64,000 nucleotides of DNA, taken from assembly GCF_000961885.1 (NCBI RefSeq), contig NZ_JZKH01000014.1:1-64000 (forward strand), given 5' to 3'. Below the pieces are notes generated by a model. It made no database searches. It was not told the DNA's origin and was given only the letters and a program-made list of their open reading frames with translations. Positions 49,367 through 58,619 of the stretch are shown one piece after another. The position numbers and the translations under genes are program-made. Source of the stretch: Streptomyces rubellomurinus. GTDB taxonomy: Bacteria > Actinomycetota > Actinomycetes > Streptomycetales > Streptomycetaceae. How positions within the stretch are numbered: the stretch's first letter is position 1; the number at the start of each line of letters is the position of its first letter.

Positions 49367-50818
49367 ATGATCGAGGGTTATCTCGGCCGGGAGAGCGTCG
49401 TTCCCGGGGGCGAGCTGGCCGTGCACGTGTCCACCGACGCCGCGCGGTTCCGGCTGAGGTTCTACCGGCTGGGAGAGGACGTCGATCCGGTGGCGGAGAG
49501 CGGCTGGCTCCCCGGTGCGCTCCACCTGCCGCCCCCGCACCCCGACGGGCTCCCCGGCCGGGCCTCCCCGGCCGACGACTGGGGCTGGCCGGCGCTCACC
49601 CTGCCGGTGCCCGGGGACTGGTCGCCCGGGATGCACCTCGTCCAGTTCGTCGCGGAGGGCGAGGACCCTCCGCGGGTCGACGCCGCGAACATCGAGGGCC
49701 CGGCCCGGGAGTTCTTCGTCGTCCGGCCGGAGCGGGCCGGCAGCCGCTCCCGGATCCTGTACAAGAAGTCGACCTTCACCCGGCACGCCTACAACCGCTC
49801 CGACCGGCCGGGCGAGGAACGCGCCGTCAGCCTCTACGACCACCCGGCGTACCTGCGCGAGGGCACCCGGCGCGGGCACAAGGTGAGCCTGCACCGGCCC
49901 GGCGGCGTCATCGACCTCGCCTACTGGGACGCCCCGTTCATCGCCTGGCTGGAACGCCACGGCTACCCGGTCGAATTCTGCACCGATCTCGACCTGCACG
50001 AGAATCCCGAACTGCTCTCCGACTACAACCTGCTGCTCAGCGTCGGCCACGACGAATACTGGAGCGAGGCGATGCGCGAGCACGCCGAAGGATTCGTCCG
50101 GGCCGGCGGGAACATCGCCTTCCTGAGTGCGAACACCTGTTGGTGGCGGATACACCCGACCGACCGGAACACCGCCTTCGTCTCCGACACCGACCATCAC
50201 GTGGGCGAGGAATACCCCCATCTCCCCGCCACCGACCAGTGGTGGCCCCCGGCGCCGGACGGCGTGGGCCGCCCGGAGAACTCCCTCACCGGGGTGAGTT
50301 TCCGCAACGGCGGAATGTGGGCGAGCACCGAATGGCCCGGGGACCGCCCGCGCGAGGGGTACACCGTGCAGCACGCCGAGCACTGGATCTACGCGGACAC
50401 CGGGCTGCGGGACGGCGACCGGCTGGGAGCCGGCACCCCGCTCATCGGGTACGAGTGCGACGGCGCCGCCTACGCCCGGGACGCCCGCGGCGTCGCCCGG
50501 TCCACCGGCGAGGACGGCACCCCGGCCTCCTTCCTCATCCTCGGCATCCACGTCCTCGAACCGGTCCACGAGGACTTCCACCGCTTCGCGTGGGGCCACT
50601 GGAACGGCCCGGCCCGCGAGCCGGGCGTCACCAGCCCGCGCGCCGCCACCATGGGCCTCTACACCGCGGACGGCACCGGCGGCACCGTGTTCACGGCGGG
50701 CACCACCGACTGGCCGGTGGTCTGCGGGCGCGAGCAGGACGCGGGCGTCGTCCGGGTCACCCGCAACCTGCTGGACCGGCTGCGGCACCGCCGTCCGCAC
50801 GGCAGTCCGCACGCCTGA
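49367..50818 (+). CDS. N,N-dimethylformamidase beta-subunit-like protein
   Basis: 483 aa from the ATG at 49367, chosen for GGAGG 5-6 nt upstream; an ATG at 49325 falls in the predicted -10. An N-terminal beta-sandwich (about 1-125) carries a sugar/substrate-like domain, then the DMFase large-subunit domain follows: YKKSTFTRHAYN, LLSVGHDEYWSEAMR, and FLSANTCWWRI. DMFase is a mononuclear iron amidohydrolase; related proteins in biosynthetic regions have unknown substrates. No small alpha subunit gene is nearby. Its last 62 nt overlap the convergent HAD gene. Confidence 0.8.
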   Translation: MIEGYLGRESVVPGGELAVHVSTDAARFRLRFYRLGEDVDPVAESGWLPGALHLPPPHPDGLPGRASPADDWGWPALTLPVPGDWSPGMHLVQFVAEGEDPPRVDAANIEGPAREFFVVRPERAGSRSRILYKKSTFTRHAYNRSDRPGEERAVSLYDHPAYLREGTRRGHKVSLHRPGGVIDLAYWDAPFIAWLERHGYPVEFCTDLDLHENPELLSDYNLLLSVGHDEYWSEAMREHAEGFVRAGGNIAFLSANTCWWRIHPTDRNTAFVSDTDHHVGEEYPHLPATDQWWPPAPDGVGRPENSLTGVSFRNGGMWASTEWPGDRPREGYTVQHAEHWIYADTGLRDGDRLGAGTPLIGYECDGAAYARDARGVARSTGEDGTPASFLILGIHVLEPVHEDFHRFAWGHWNGPAREPGVTSPRAATMGLYTADGTGGTVFTAGTTDWPVVCGREQDAGVVRVTRNLLDRLRHRRPHGSPHA

Positions 50819-51527
50819 GCAGGTCCCGCAGCCCGCGGATCCGGGCCGCCCCCGCCGGCAGGGGCGGCTCGGCGCCGCGCACCGCCGGGTCCGGCCGGCA
50901 CAGGTGGACGGGCCGCATCCCGGCGGCGAGCGGGCCGAGCACGTCCGGCGCCCACATGTCGCCGACGAACAGCACGTCCCCGGGCGGCAGGCCGCACCGG
51001 TCCAGCAGGGCCCGGTAGATCAGCGGATGCGGCTTGCGCGCCCCCGCCCGGGCCGAGCCGACCACCACGTCTACCACCGCGCCGAGGCCGAGCTCCTCGA
51101 CGCAGTCCTCCAGGTTCCAGAACCAGTTGGAGCACACGCCGACCAGCAGCCCCCGCTCGCGGAGCTCCCCGAGGACGGGGCGCACGTCCTCGAAGAGCTC
51201 CAGCCGGACGGCCTTCATGGCCCGGTCGATCTCCTCGACCAGGCCGGCCAGCTCGCCCGCCGGCACCCCGCAGGCCCGCGCCCGGCGCCGCAGCCGGTCC
51301 AACTCCCAGCGGTGGTAGGCGGTTTCGCTGACCGAGTGGGCGGCATGCTGCTCCCCCTCGGCGGGGCCCACCGCCCACTGGTCGCCCCAGCGGGCGCCCT
51401 GGACGGCCAGGCCCCGGCGTTCGAAGAGCGTCCGGTGGTCGGGCGGCAGCGGCTCGACCATCCGCACCAGCGTCCCGTAGAAGTCGAGGACGACGGCACG
51501 GGTCCGCGGCGGCGGCAGGACGGGCAC
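50757..51527 (-). CDS. HAD-superfamily hydrolase (haloacid dehalogenase type)
   Basis: 256 aa from a GTG 11 nt after the amidinotransferase stop. Motif I is LDFYGTL, with Asp nucleophile and Tyr in place of the second Asp, as in dehalogenase-type members; motif II is VCSNW, motif III the Lys in GARKPHP, motif IV VGDMWAPD. It is likely a phosphatase or dehalogenase of small molecules. As part of a pair with the amidinotransferase it may dephosphorylate a guanidino-sugar intermediate, in the way aminoglycoside pathways finish guanidino steps; that is inference. Confidence 0.87.
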   Translation of the reverse strand: MPVLPPPRTRAVVLDFYGTLVRMVEPLPPDHRTLFERRGLAVQGARWGDQWAVGPAEGEQHAAHSVSETAYHRWELDRLRRRARACGVPAGELAGLVEEIDRAMKAVRLELFEDVRPVLGELRERGLLVGVCSNWFWNLEDCVEELGLGAVVDVVVGSARAGARKPHPLIYRALLDRCGLPPGDVLFVGDMWAPDVLGPLAAGMRPVHLCRPDPAVRGAEPPLPAGAARIRGLRDLLRRADCRADGGAAAGPAGCG

Positions 51528-51538
51528 CGGAGCCGGCC

Positions 51539-52714
51539 TCAGTACCGGCCGTACCGGCGCGGGAAGTAGTCCTGCAGCGTGCCGTCCCGCTCGATGTCGA
51601 CGGTCGCGCAGTGCAGACCGCCGCCGAACGGCCCGACCGCCCGGAACGGCACCGGGACGATCTCGAAGCCGTAGGAGGACAGCTGCTCCGCCAGCCGGAC
51701 CTCCTTCTCCTCGATGCACAGGGTGTTCTCGTCCAGGTTCAGCATGTTCCCGGCGAGCCAGGGGCTGCAGAAGGACAGCTTCGGCGGGTGCTCCCAGCTC
51801 GCGGGCTGCACCGCCTCGACGATCTCCCAGTCGTTGCGCCGGAAGAACTCCATCAGCTCGGCGTCCGCGAGCCGCTCGCCGCAGTGCAGCACCAGGCCGG
51901 GGCGCAGCGGCACCCAGGTCGCGTCGATGTGCAGCGGGTGGGTGTTGGTGGAGGTGACGGCGTGCACCCGGTGGTCGGGGAAGTGCCGCTTGAGCCACTG
52001 GTAGCCGCTGCGGTTGGTGACGAAGGACAGCTGGACGAACAGGTCCTTGCCGAAGCGGGCCACGTCGGCGGCGTCGAACAGGGGCTCGGCCTCGGTCAGC
52101 ACCAGGTCGTAGTCGCGGACCCGGGCCAGCTGCTCCTCGGTCGACAGGTCGTTGTAGGTGTCCCAGAACCCGGTGTGGTACGAGGCGTCGGTGAGCCGCG
52201 GCTTGGGCGCGGCCTCCCAGCGCATGTGCTCGTCGGCCTCGAAGAGGCTCTGCAGGACGGGCCGGTAGCACAGGTACTCGTGCCAGCGGCTGCGGTAGGA
52301 CATGGTCGCTTCCAGGACTTCGTTGCCGACGGTGAGCAGCAGGTCCCGGGGCGGCATGCAGCCGAACATGGAGTCGTGGGTCCACTCGGGTGTGCTGACC
52401 TGCCGGGTGAAGTCGACGGGGGTGGGGCGGTCGACGCGGATGCCGCGGCGGCGCAGCAGGTCGGCGAAGTCGTCGAGCTGCTCCTCGGCCTCGGCGACCA
52501 TGTCGGACGGCATCGGGCCGTGGGTCCCCAGCGGGAAGCCGTCGTCGGGGTAGTCGCGGCGGACGGCGTGCTCGGGGGCCTGGACCACGGTGCCCTCGGC
52601 CCGCCCGACGATCACGTGGCGCAGCGGGTCCCAGCCGTTCCAGGCGTTGACCCGGACCGGCCGGGAGGTGGTGTCGGGGGTCGTCCCGGGCGCGGTCGTC
52701 GTCTGCTCGGTCAC
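51539..52714 (-). CDS. Arginine:X amidinotransferase (AGAT/StrB family)
   Basis: 391 aa from GTG with AAGGG about 8 nt upstream. The catalytic triad is clear: D214 in PLFDAADV, H262 in PLHIDATW, and C369 in GGGLHCATVD. Spacing between them (48 and 107 residues) matches that of human glycine amidinotransferase, and FVTNRSGYQWLKRHF and ERDGTLQDYF also follow the family. It moves the amidino group of arginine to an amine, yielding a guanidino product and ornithine. Relatives make guanidinoacetate or guanidino-inositols (streptomycin StrB1). The real acceptor is unknown. Divergent from the ABC importer across a region with nested inverted repeats. Confidence 0.92.
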   Translation of the reverse strand: MTEQTTTAPGTTPDTTSRPVRVNAWNGWDPLRHVIVGRAEGTVVQAPEHAVRRDYPDDGFPLGTHGPMPSDMVAEAEEQLDDFADLLRRRGIRVDRPTPVDFTRQVSTPEWTHDSMFGCMPPRDLLLTVGNEVLEATMSYRSRWHEYLCYRPVLQSLFEADEHMRWEAAPKPRLTDASYHTGFWDTYNDLSTEEQLARVRDYDLVLTEAEPLFDAADVARFGKDLFVQLSFVTNRSGYQWLKRHFPDHRVHAVTSTNTHPLHIDATWVPLRPGLVLHCGERLADAELMEFFRRNDWEIVEAVQPASWEHPPKLSFCSPWLAGNMLNLDENTLCIEEKEVRLAEQLSSYGFEIVPVPFRAVGPFGGGLHCATVDIERDGTLQDYFPRRYGRY

Positions 52715-52747
52715 GTACAAGCCCTTCGATCGGGGTCGTGTGGGTGA

Positions 52748-52806
52748 CGCAGAGGCCCAACCTGGGGGCGCCACCCAGGAGGAGTCAAGGCGTTGGGCCC
52801 TCTGCG
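52748..52806. promoter_or_regulatory. Nested inverted repeats between amidinotransferase and importer genes
   Basis: Outer arms CGCAGAGGCCCAAC (52748-52761) and GTTGGGCCCTCTGCG (52792-52806) match with one inserted base. Inside, CCTGGGGGCGCCACCCAGG (52761-52779) is a near-perfect palindrome. They lie 34-92 nt upstream of the amidinotransferase GTG, inside its leader or promoter, and could be an attenuator or a repressor site. Confidence 0.6.
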
Positions 52807-52909
52807 CGACACCGAACGTCATCTTCCGGCCGAATGTCCGCGCCTCCGCGCGGCGCGGTGATCGGACGGGTAGTCAGAAGACCGCCCCCATAGCGAACTT
52901 GGAGACCTC

Positions 52910-54196
52910 ATGGCTCTTCGCTCGTCCCATCGCCCCCTCGCGCTGGCGCTGTTCCTGTCCCTGGCCGCGGCGGGGTGCGGCTCGGGGAGCGGGAGCTCCG
53001 GGGCCGGCGGCAAGCTGACGGTGTGGCTGGCCGTGGACGCCCAGGAGAGCTGGCCGCAACTGGTCCAGTCCACCAATGACCGGTTCGCGAAGGCGCACCC
53101 CGGGGTCGCGGTCGACGTCCAGTACCAGCAGTGGACGACGAAGAACCAGAAGCTGGACGCCGTCCTCGCCGGGAAGAACGTGCCCGACGTGGTGGAGATG
53201 GGCAACAGCGAGACCACCAACTACATCGTCAACGGCGCCTTCGCCACGCTCGACCCGTCCCGCTTCGACCAGTCGGGCTCCTGGCTGCCGGCGCTCGCCG
53301 ACGCCTGCCGCCACGACGGCAGGACCTACTGCGTGCCGTACTACGTCGGGGCCCGGGTGGGCGTCTACCGCACGGACTACTTCACCCGCGCCGGTGTCGC
53401 CGGCCCGCCGAGGACGTACCCCGAACTCATGTCCGCGCTCGACCGGCTGAAGGGCACCCTCGGCGCCGAGGACCCGAACTTCTCCGCCCTCTACATGCCC
53501 GGCCGCTACTGGTACGCGGCGATGGCCTGGGTGAAGGACGCGGGCGGCGAGATCGCGGTGCAGGACGGCGGCAGGTGGAAGGGCGCGCTGTCCTCCCCGA
53601 AGTCCGTCGCCGGGCTCACCGAGTGGAAGCGGCTGATCGACGCCTACTACGTGGGCGACCGCGCCAAGGACAACGGCGACCAGCCGGGCGTCGTCGCCCA
53701 GGGCCGGGTCGGCGTCTTCTACGGCAACACCTGGGAGGCGGACGCCGCCGCCGACGAGCACGCCGGCGGGGACCCGAAGCTCAAGGGCCGGTTCGCCACC
53801 TTCCCGTTCCCCGGCCCGTCCGGAAAGCTCCTGCCGCCGTTCCTCGGCGGCTCCACCCTGGCCGTCCCGGTCAAGTCGACCCGCAAGGACCTGGCCGCCG
53901 ACTGGATCGGGATGTTCACCGACCGGCAGTCGCAGCAGACCCTGATCGCCGCGAACACCCTGCCCAACAACACCGCCCAGCTGGCCGAGGTCGCCGCCGG
54001 CGGCATCAACGGGCCGGCTGCCCAGGCCGCGGCGACCGGGGGCTGGATGACGCCGTTCGCGCCCGGCTGGACGTCGGTGGAGAAGTCCAACGTCCTGCCC
54101 GAGATGCTGGAGCGGATCGCCAACGGCAAGGCCTCGGTGCAGGACGCGGCGCGGGAGGCCGACCGGCGGATCGACGAAGTGATCAATGAGCGCTGA
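52910..54196 (+). CDS. ABC sugar-type substrate-binding lipoprotein
   Basis: 428 aa. Lipobox AAGC gives lipidated C23. The mature protein is a cluster B-type binding protein for carbohydrates: LTVWLAVDAQESW at the start, PDVVEMGNSETTNY, and GWMTPFAPGWTSVEKSNVLP near the end. GGAG lies 5 nt before the ATG. It overlaps the first permease gene by 11 nt. The ligand is unknown but context suggests a sugar or glycoside linked with the surrounding guanidino pathway. Confidence 0.92.
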   Translation: MALRSSHRPLALALFLSLAAAGCGSGSGSSGAGGKLTVWLAVDAQESWPQLVQSTNDRFAKAHPGVAVDVQYQQWTTKNQKLDAVLAGKNVPDVVEMGNSETTNYIVNGAFATLDPSRFDQSGSWLPALADACRHDGRTYCVPYYVGARVGVYRTDYFTRAGVAGPPRTYPELMSALDRLKGTLGAEDPNFSALYMPGRYWYAAMAWVKDAGGEIAVQDGGRWKGALSSPKSVAGLTEWKRLIDAYYVGDRAKDNGDQPGVVAQGRVGVFYGNTWEADAAADEHAGGDPKLKGRFATFPFPGPSGKLLPPFLGGSTLAVPVKSTRKDLAADWIGMFTDRQSQQTLIAANTLPNNTAQLAEVAAGGINGPAAQAAATGGWMTPFAPGWTSVEKSNVLPEMLERIANGKASVQDAAREADRRIDEVINER

Positions 54197-55100
54197 CCGG
54201 GGCCGGCGGCGGCGCCCGCGCCTGCTGCCGTACCTGCTGATCGGCCCGACCGTCCTCGCGCTCGTCCTGGTGCTCGGCTACCCGCTCGTGGACATGGTCG
54301 TCCTCTCCTTCCAGGACATGACCCGGGAACAGCTGTTCAGCGGCTCGTCGCCGCCCTGGGCCGGGCTCCGGCAGTTCCGCCGGATCCTCGGGGACGCGTT
54401 CTTCTGGACGGTGGTGGCCCGCACGGTGCTCTTCACCGCGGTGTGCGTCGCCCTGACGGTGTTCTGCGGGATGGTGACCGCGCTGCTGATGCACCGGGTC
54501 TCCCCGTGGGTGCGCTCCGTCATCTCCGGGGTGCTGGTCATGGTGTGGGCGATGCCGGTCATGGTCGCCGGGTCGATCTTCCGCTGGCTCTTCGACGCCG
54601 ACTACGGCGTGGTGAACTGGCTGCTCTCGAACCTGCCCGGGGTGGACCTGGCCAAGCACAACTGGTTCACCAACCCCTGGGAGGGGTTCACCGTCATCGT
54701 CGCGGTCGTGGTGTGGGGTTCGCTGCCGTTCGCCGCGATCACTCTGCGGGCCGCGCTGGCGCAGGTCCCGCCCGAGCTGGAGGAGTCCGCGGTGCTCGAC
54801 GGCGCCCGGCCGTTCCAGGTCTTCCGGCACGTCACCCTCCCGGTGATCCGGCCGGTCCTGCTCATGGTCACCACGCTGACGGCGATCTGGGACTTCGGGG
54901 TCTTCAACCAGATCTGGCTGATGCGCGGCGGCCAGCCCGAGCGGGAGTACTACCTGCTGGGCGTCTACTCCTTCATCGAGTCGTTCGCCGTGAACCGGTA
55001 CAGCACGGGGGCGGCGATCGCGCTGGTGACGGTCGTCCTGCTGCTCGCCGGCTCGGTCGTGTACCTGCGTCAGATGCTCAGGACGGGAGAGGCCGAATGA
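54186..55100 (+). CDS. ABC sugar transporter permease 1 (MalF-like)
   Basis: 304 aa with six membrane helices. The cytoplasmic EAA loop reads ELEESAVLDGARPFQVFRHVTLP (quoted in part), which docks the ATPase. The ATG overlaps the binding-protein stop. No ATPase gene is in the operon; streptomycete sugar importers generally share one ATPase (MsiK), so that is expected. Confidence 0.93.
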   Translation: MSADRGRRRRPRLLPYLLIGPTVLALVLVLGYPLVDMVVLSFQDMTREQLFSGSSPPWAGLRQFRRILGDAFFWTVVARTVLFTAVCVALTVFCGMVTALLMHRVSPWVRSVISGVLVMVWAMPVMVAGSIFRWLFDADYGVVNWLLSNLPGVDLAKHNWFTNPWEGFTVIVAVVVWGSLPFAAITLRAALAQVPPELEESAVLDGARPFQVFRHVTLPVIRPVLLMVTTLTAIWDFGVFNQIWLMRGGQPEREYYLLGVYSFIESFAVNRYSTGAAIALVTVVLLLAGSVVYLRQMLRTGEAE

Positions 55101-55921
55101 GGCGACGGCGGTCGCTGGGACACGACCTGCTCGGGCTGGCCCTCGCCGCGGTGGTGGGCTTCCCGGTCTACTGGATGGTGCTGACCGCGTTCCGGCCGGC
55201 CCACGAGATCCTGAGCCTGCCGCCGAGGTTCTGGCCGGGCCGGCCGACCTTCGACAACTTCGCCCGGGCGCTGGGCACGGAGACGTTCTGGGCCAACGTC
55301 CGCTCCAGCGTCGTCATCGGCCTCGGCACCGTCCTGGTGTCGCTGGTCGTCGGCACCCTCGCGGCCTTCGCCCTGGCCCGCTTCCGGTTCGCGGGCCGCA
55401 AGGCCTTCGTCGTGGTGATCCTGATCGTCCAGATGGTCCCGCTGACGGCCCTGATCATCCCGGTGTACCTGCTGCTGAACGACGTCGGGATGACCGACAG
55501 CATCACCGGGGTGATCCTCACCTACCTGGTGTTCACCCTGCCGTTCACGGTGTGGATGCTGCGCGGGTTCATCGCCGGCGTCCCCGTGGAACTGGAGGAG
55601 GCGGCCATGGTCGACGGCTGCGGCCGCCTCGGCGCGTTCCGCCGGGTGGTGCTGCCGCTGCTCGCGCCCGGCATCATCGCCACCTCCGTCTTCGCCCTCG
55701 TCCAGGCGTGGAACGAGTACGTCCTCGTCTACGTGCTGCTGTCGAGCCCGGAGAAACAGACCGTCAGCATCTGGCTGGTTTCCTTCCAGACCAGCTTCGG
55801 GACGGACTACGGCGGCCTCATGGCGGGCGCCACGCTCACCGCCCTGCCCGTCGTGGTGTTCTTCCTCGTCGTCCAGCGCAGGATCGCCTCCGGCCTCGCG
55901 GTCGGCGCGGTCAAGGGCTGA
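55097..55921 (+). CDS. ABC sugar transporter permease 2 (MalG-like)
   Basis: 274 aa with six helices and the EAA loop ELEEAAMVDGCGRLGAFRRVVLP (quoted in part). Its ATG overlaps the first permease's stop by 4 nt (ATGA). Together with the binding protein it forms an importer that needs an external ATPase. Confidence 0.93.
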   Translation: MRRRRSLGHDLLGLALAAVVGFPVYWMVLTAFRPAHEILSLPPRFWPGRPTFDNFARALGTETFWANVRSSVVIGLGTVLVSLVVGTLAAFALARFRFAGRKAFVVVILIVQMVPLTALIIPVYLLLNDVGMTDSITGVILTYLVFTLPFTVWMLRGFIAGVPVELEEAAMVDGCGRLGAFRRVVLPLLAPGIIATSVFALVQAWNEYVLVYVLLSSPEKQTVSIWLVSFQTSFGTDYGGLMAGATLTALPVVVFFLVVQRRIASGLAVGAVKG

Positions 55922-55983
55922 CCGCGAGCGCAGCAGACCCGGGTTGCCGGGCGGCACCCCGTTCACGTCCACAGGAGGATTCC

Positions 55984-57081
55984 GTGACGCACGACCGCCT
56001 CGATCTCGTGTCCAAGCTGTACCAGCCCTCCGGCTGGCCCCGCGTCCTGCGGGCCGCCTCGGGGGCCACCTCCGAGGCCCCACTCGTCGTGGACCTCGAC
56101 CCGACCACCTTCTGCGACCTGGCCTGCCCCGAGTGCATCAGCGGAAAGCTCCTCAACCAGGGCCGCTTCACCCCCGAACGGCTGGCCGCGCTCGCCGAGG
56201 AGCTTGTCGCCCTGTCCGTCCGGGCGGTGGTGCTGATCGGCGGCGGCGAACCGCTCGCCCACCGGGGCACCCGCCGGGTCCTGCGGATCCTCGGCGAGGC
56301 CGGCCTGGCCGTCGGCGTCGTCACCAACGGCACCATGATCGACAAGAACCTCGACGAACTCGCCCGGTACGCCACCTGGGTCCGCGTCTCCATGGACGCC
56401 GGCACCGCCGAGACGTACGGCCTCTTCCGCCCCGACCGCAAGGGGCGCAGCGTCTTCGACAAGGTCGTCGCGAACATGCGGCTGCTCGCCGGGGCCAAGA
56501 CCGGCGCCCTCGGCTACTCCTTCCTCGTCATGACCCGCCGGGAGCCGGACGGCCGGACCGTCAGCAACCACACCGAGGTGCTGCGCGCCGCCGAACTCGC
56601 CCACGACATCGGCTGCGACTACTTCGAGACCAAGGCGATGTTCGACGACGAGCACCACGTCGTCCAGGTGCCCCAGGACATCCTCGACTCGGTGGAGCGG
56701 CAGCTGGCCGAGGCGGCCCGGCTGCGGAGCGACAGCTTCCAGCTCGTCAACTCCTCCACCCTCACCTCGCTGCGCCGCCACAGCGGGCCCGTCCAGCCCA
56801 AGGACTACCACCGCTGCCGGGTCGCCGAGCTGCGCACCCTGATCACCCCGTCCGGCGTGTACGTCTGCGCCTACCACCGGGGCAACCCGCTGGCCAGGAT
56901 CGGCGACGCCGTCACCGACGACCTCACCGACATCTGGCAGGGCTCGGACCGCGGCATCGTCGACCCGAGCCGGGACTGCCGCTTCCACTGCGCGCGGCAC
57001 CGTTCCAACCTGGAGCTGGAGCGGATAGCGGAAGGAACGGGCGCAGCCCCCCTCGACGAGGACTACGACCCGTTCCTGTGA
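55984..57081 (+). CDS. Radical SAM enzyme with SPASM/twitch-like C-terminus
   Basis: 365 aa from GTG with AGGAGG 5 nt upstream. The [4Fe-4S] motif is C44-x3-C48-x2-C51 (FCDLACPEC). GGGEPL and the SAM-binding TNGTM follow as usual. The C-terminal 90 residues carry further cysteines (HRCRVAEL, VYVCAYHRGN, CRFHCARH), a pattern of an auxiliary cluster. It probably abstracts hydrogen from a sugar, cyclitol or amino acid in the same pathway; no small precursor-peptide gene is visible. Probably co-transcribed with the permeases (62-nt gap). Confidence 0.9.
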   Translation: MTHDRLDLVSKLYQPSGWPRVLRAASGATSEAPLVVDLDPTTFCDLACPECISGKLLNQGRFTPERLAALAEELVALSVRAVVLIGGGEPLAHRGTRRVLRILGEAGLAVGVVTNGTMIDKNLDELARYATWVRVSMDAGTAETYGLFRPDRKGRSVFDKVVANMRLLAGAKTGALGYSFLVMTRREPDGRTVSNHTEVLRAAELAHDIGCDYFETKAMFDDEHHVVQVPQDILDSVERQLAEAARLRSDSFQLVNSSTLTSLRRHSGPVQPKDYHRCRVAELRTLITPSGVYVCAYHRGNPLARIGDAVTDDLTDIWQGSDRGIVDPSRDCRFHCARHRSNLELERIAEGTGAAPLDEDYDPFL

Positions 57082-57097
57082 CCCTCAGGGCCTGTCG

Positions 57098-58069
57098 CTA
57101 GATCCGGACGTCCGCCCGGCGGCTCCGGCTCCCCGGGGCCGCCCGGGCGGGGATCACCCGGGCCCCGGGGTGCGGGCCGCGCAGCGCCTCCGCCAGGCGC
57201 GCCACCACCCCGGGCGCGTCGGCCGCGCGGCACACCCCGACCAGCGAGCCGCCACCACCGGCCCCGCTGACCTTCAGCGGCAGCCCGGCGGCACGCAGCG
57301 CCAGCGAGCGCAGCTCCTCCAGCAGTGGGGTCGACATGCCCTGGAAGTCGCGCATCGCCGCGTGCGCCCGGGCCATCGCCGCCCCCAGCGCCTCGTGGTC
57401 GCGCCCGCGCAGCGCCGCCCAGGCGGCGGCGGACGCCCGGTCGGCCTCGGCCCGGTAGGCCGCCAGGTCGGGATCGCCGGCCGCGAGCTGCGCCCGCACC
57501 GTGCGGATGTGGTCGCGGGTGTCCTTCCGGGTGCCGGAGTCCACCACGACCACCCGCCAGTCGTCCGGGAACTCCAGCCGCTCCCGCACCCGCGGCAGGC
57601 CGCGCTCCCGGCCGTCGAGCAGCAGCGCGCCGCCCTCGGCGACGGCGAGGTGGTCCATGCCGCCGCCGTTGAAGCGGGCGAACTCGAACTCGTACGCCCA
57701 CTGGACGATCGAGCCCTCCGGCACCCGCTCGCCGGGCGGCGACCCGGCCTCGGCGAAGGCCCGGAACAGCGCCACGATCAGCGCCGTGGACGAGGACAGG
57801 CCGCTCGCGGGGGGTGCCTGGCTGCGGACGCGGACGGCCGGCGGGCGCGGCGTCAGCCCGGGGAGCCGGCCGCGCAGGAAGGTCCACACCTGCGCCGGCC
57901 AGTCGTCCGCCGCCGCCACCTCGGTCGTCTCCCCGGGCACGACCTCGACCGTGGTCGGCAGGTCCAGGGCCAGGCTGACCGAGCGCCCGCCGCCCAGCCA
58001 GTCCAGGTCCTCGCCGGACAGGCACGCCCGGCACGGCACCGCCGCGCGGATCGCGTGTTCTTCGCTCAC
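57098..58069 (-). CDS. GHMP-family small-molecule kinase
   Basis: 323 aa from GTG overlapping the Nudix stop by 4 nt. GHMP motif 1 is in CRACLSGEDLDWLGGG, motif 2 PPASGLSSSTAL (ATP-binding), motif 3 VSGAGGGGSLVG. The galactokinase, mevalonate and heptose kinases share this layout; the N-terminal GEDLDWLGG resembles sugar kinases with GEHxDY. It likely phosphorylates a sugar at C1 or another hydroxyl. It ends 16 nt from the convergent radical SAM gene. Confidence 0.88.
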   Translation of the reverse strand: MSEEHAIRAAVPCRACLSGEDLDWLGGGRSVSLALDLPTTVEVVPGETTEVAAADDWPAQVWTFLRGRLPGLTPRPPAVRVRSQAPPASGLSSSTALIVALFRAFAEAGSPPGERVPEGSIVQWAYEFEFARFNGGGMDHLAVAEGGALLLDGRERGLPRVRERLEFPDDWRVVVVDSGTRKDTRDHIRTVRAQLAAGDPDLAAYRAEADRASAAAWAALRGRDHEALGAAMARAHAAMRDFQGMSTPLLEELRSLALRAAGLPLKVSGAGGGGSLVGVCRAADAPGVVARLAEALRGPHPGARVIPARAAPGSRSRRADVRI

Positions 58070-58560
58070 CTGGCCCGGAACCTCCCGTCGACGAGGAACT
58101 CCCGGTACATCGCCAGCGCGAGCCGGGTGGGCGGGTGCAGCGGGCCCGGCGGGTCGTCCAGCGGCCGGAACAGCGCGCGCCGCACCTCGTCCGCCCCGGG
58201 GGCCAGCTCCCCCGACCAGCGCCGGGCCGCGAAGCACAGCGCGAAGCAGTGGGTGACGTCCCCGTTCGGGTAGGTCAGGGTGTGCACGGCCGGTTCGGAG
58301 ATCGACCCGAACGCGACCAGGTCCTCCTTCTCCACCCGCAGCCCGGTCTCCTCCGCCACCTCCCGCACGGCCGCGTCGGCGAAGCCGCCGTCCTCCTCGC
58401 AGGCGCCCGCGGGCAGCTCCCACACGCCCGTGTCGACCCGCTGCTGGAACAGCCCCCGGCCGTCCCCGTCGAGCAGCAGGACCTGGGCCCCCGGCACCAA
58501 CAGCCGTCTGCCGCCCACCTTCTGACGCAGCGACCAGATGTACGACCCGACGTAGGCCAT
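58066..58560 (-). CDS. Nudix hydrolase
   Basis: 164 aa. The Nudix box is present as REVAEETGL preceded by PAGACEEDGG; the usual Glu two residues before the box's Phe (PGESF) is Gly here (EDGGF), while the catalytic REVAEE residues are intact. It should hydrolyse a nucleoside-diphosphate-linked compound. ATG at 58560; it lies 59 nt after the epimerase gene and overlaps the kinase start. Confidence 0.9.
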   Translation of the reverse strand: MAYVGSYIWSLRQKVGGRRLLVPGAQVLLLDGDGRGLFQQRVDTGVWELPAGACEEDGGFADAAVREVAEETGLRVEKEDLVAFGSISEPAVHTLTYPNGDVTHCFALCFAARRWSGELAPGADEVRRALFRPLDDPPGPLHPPTRLALAMYREFLVDGRFRAR

Positions 58561-58619
58561 GCCCGTACCGCCTCCCTCGCCGCCCGCCCCGCGGCGGGCG
58601 CCCACGGCCCCACAGACTG

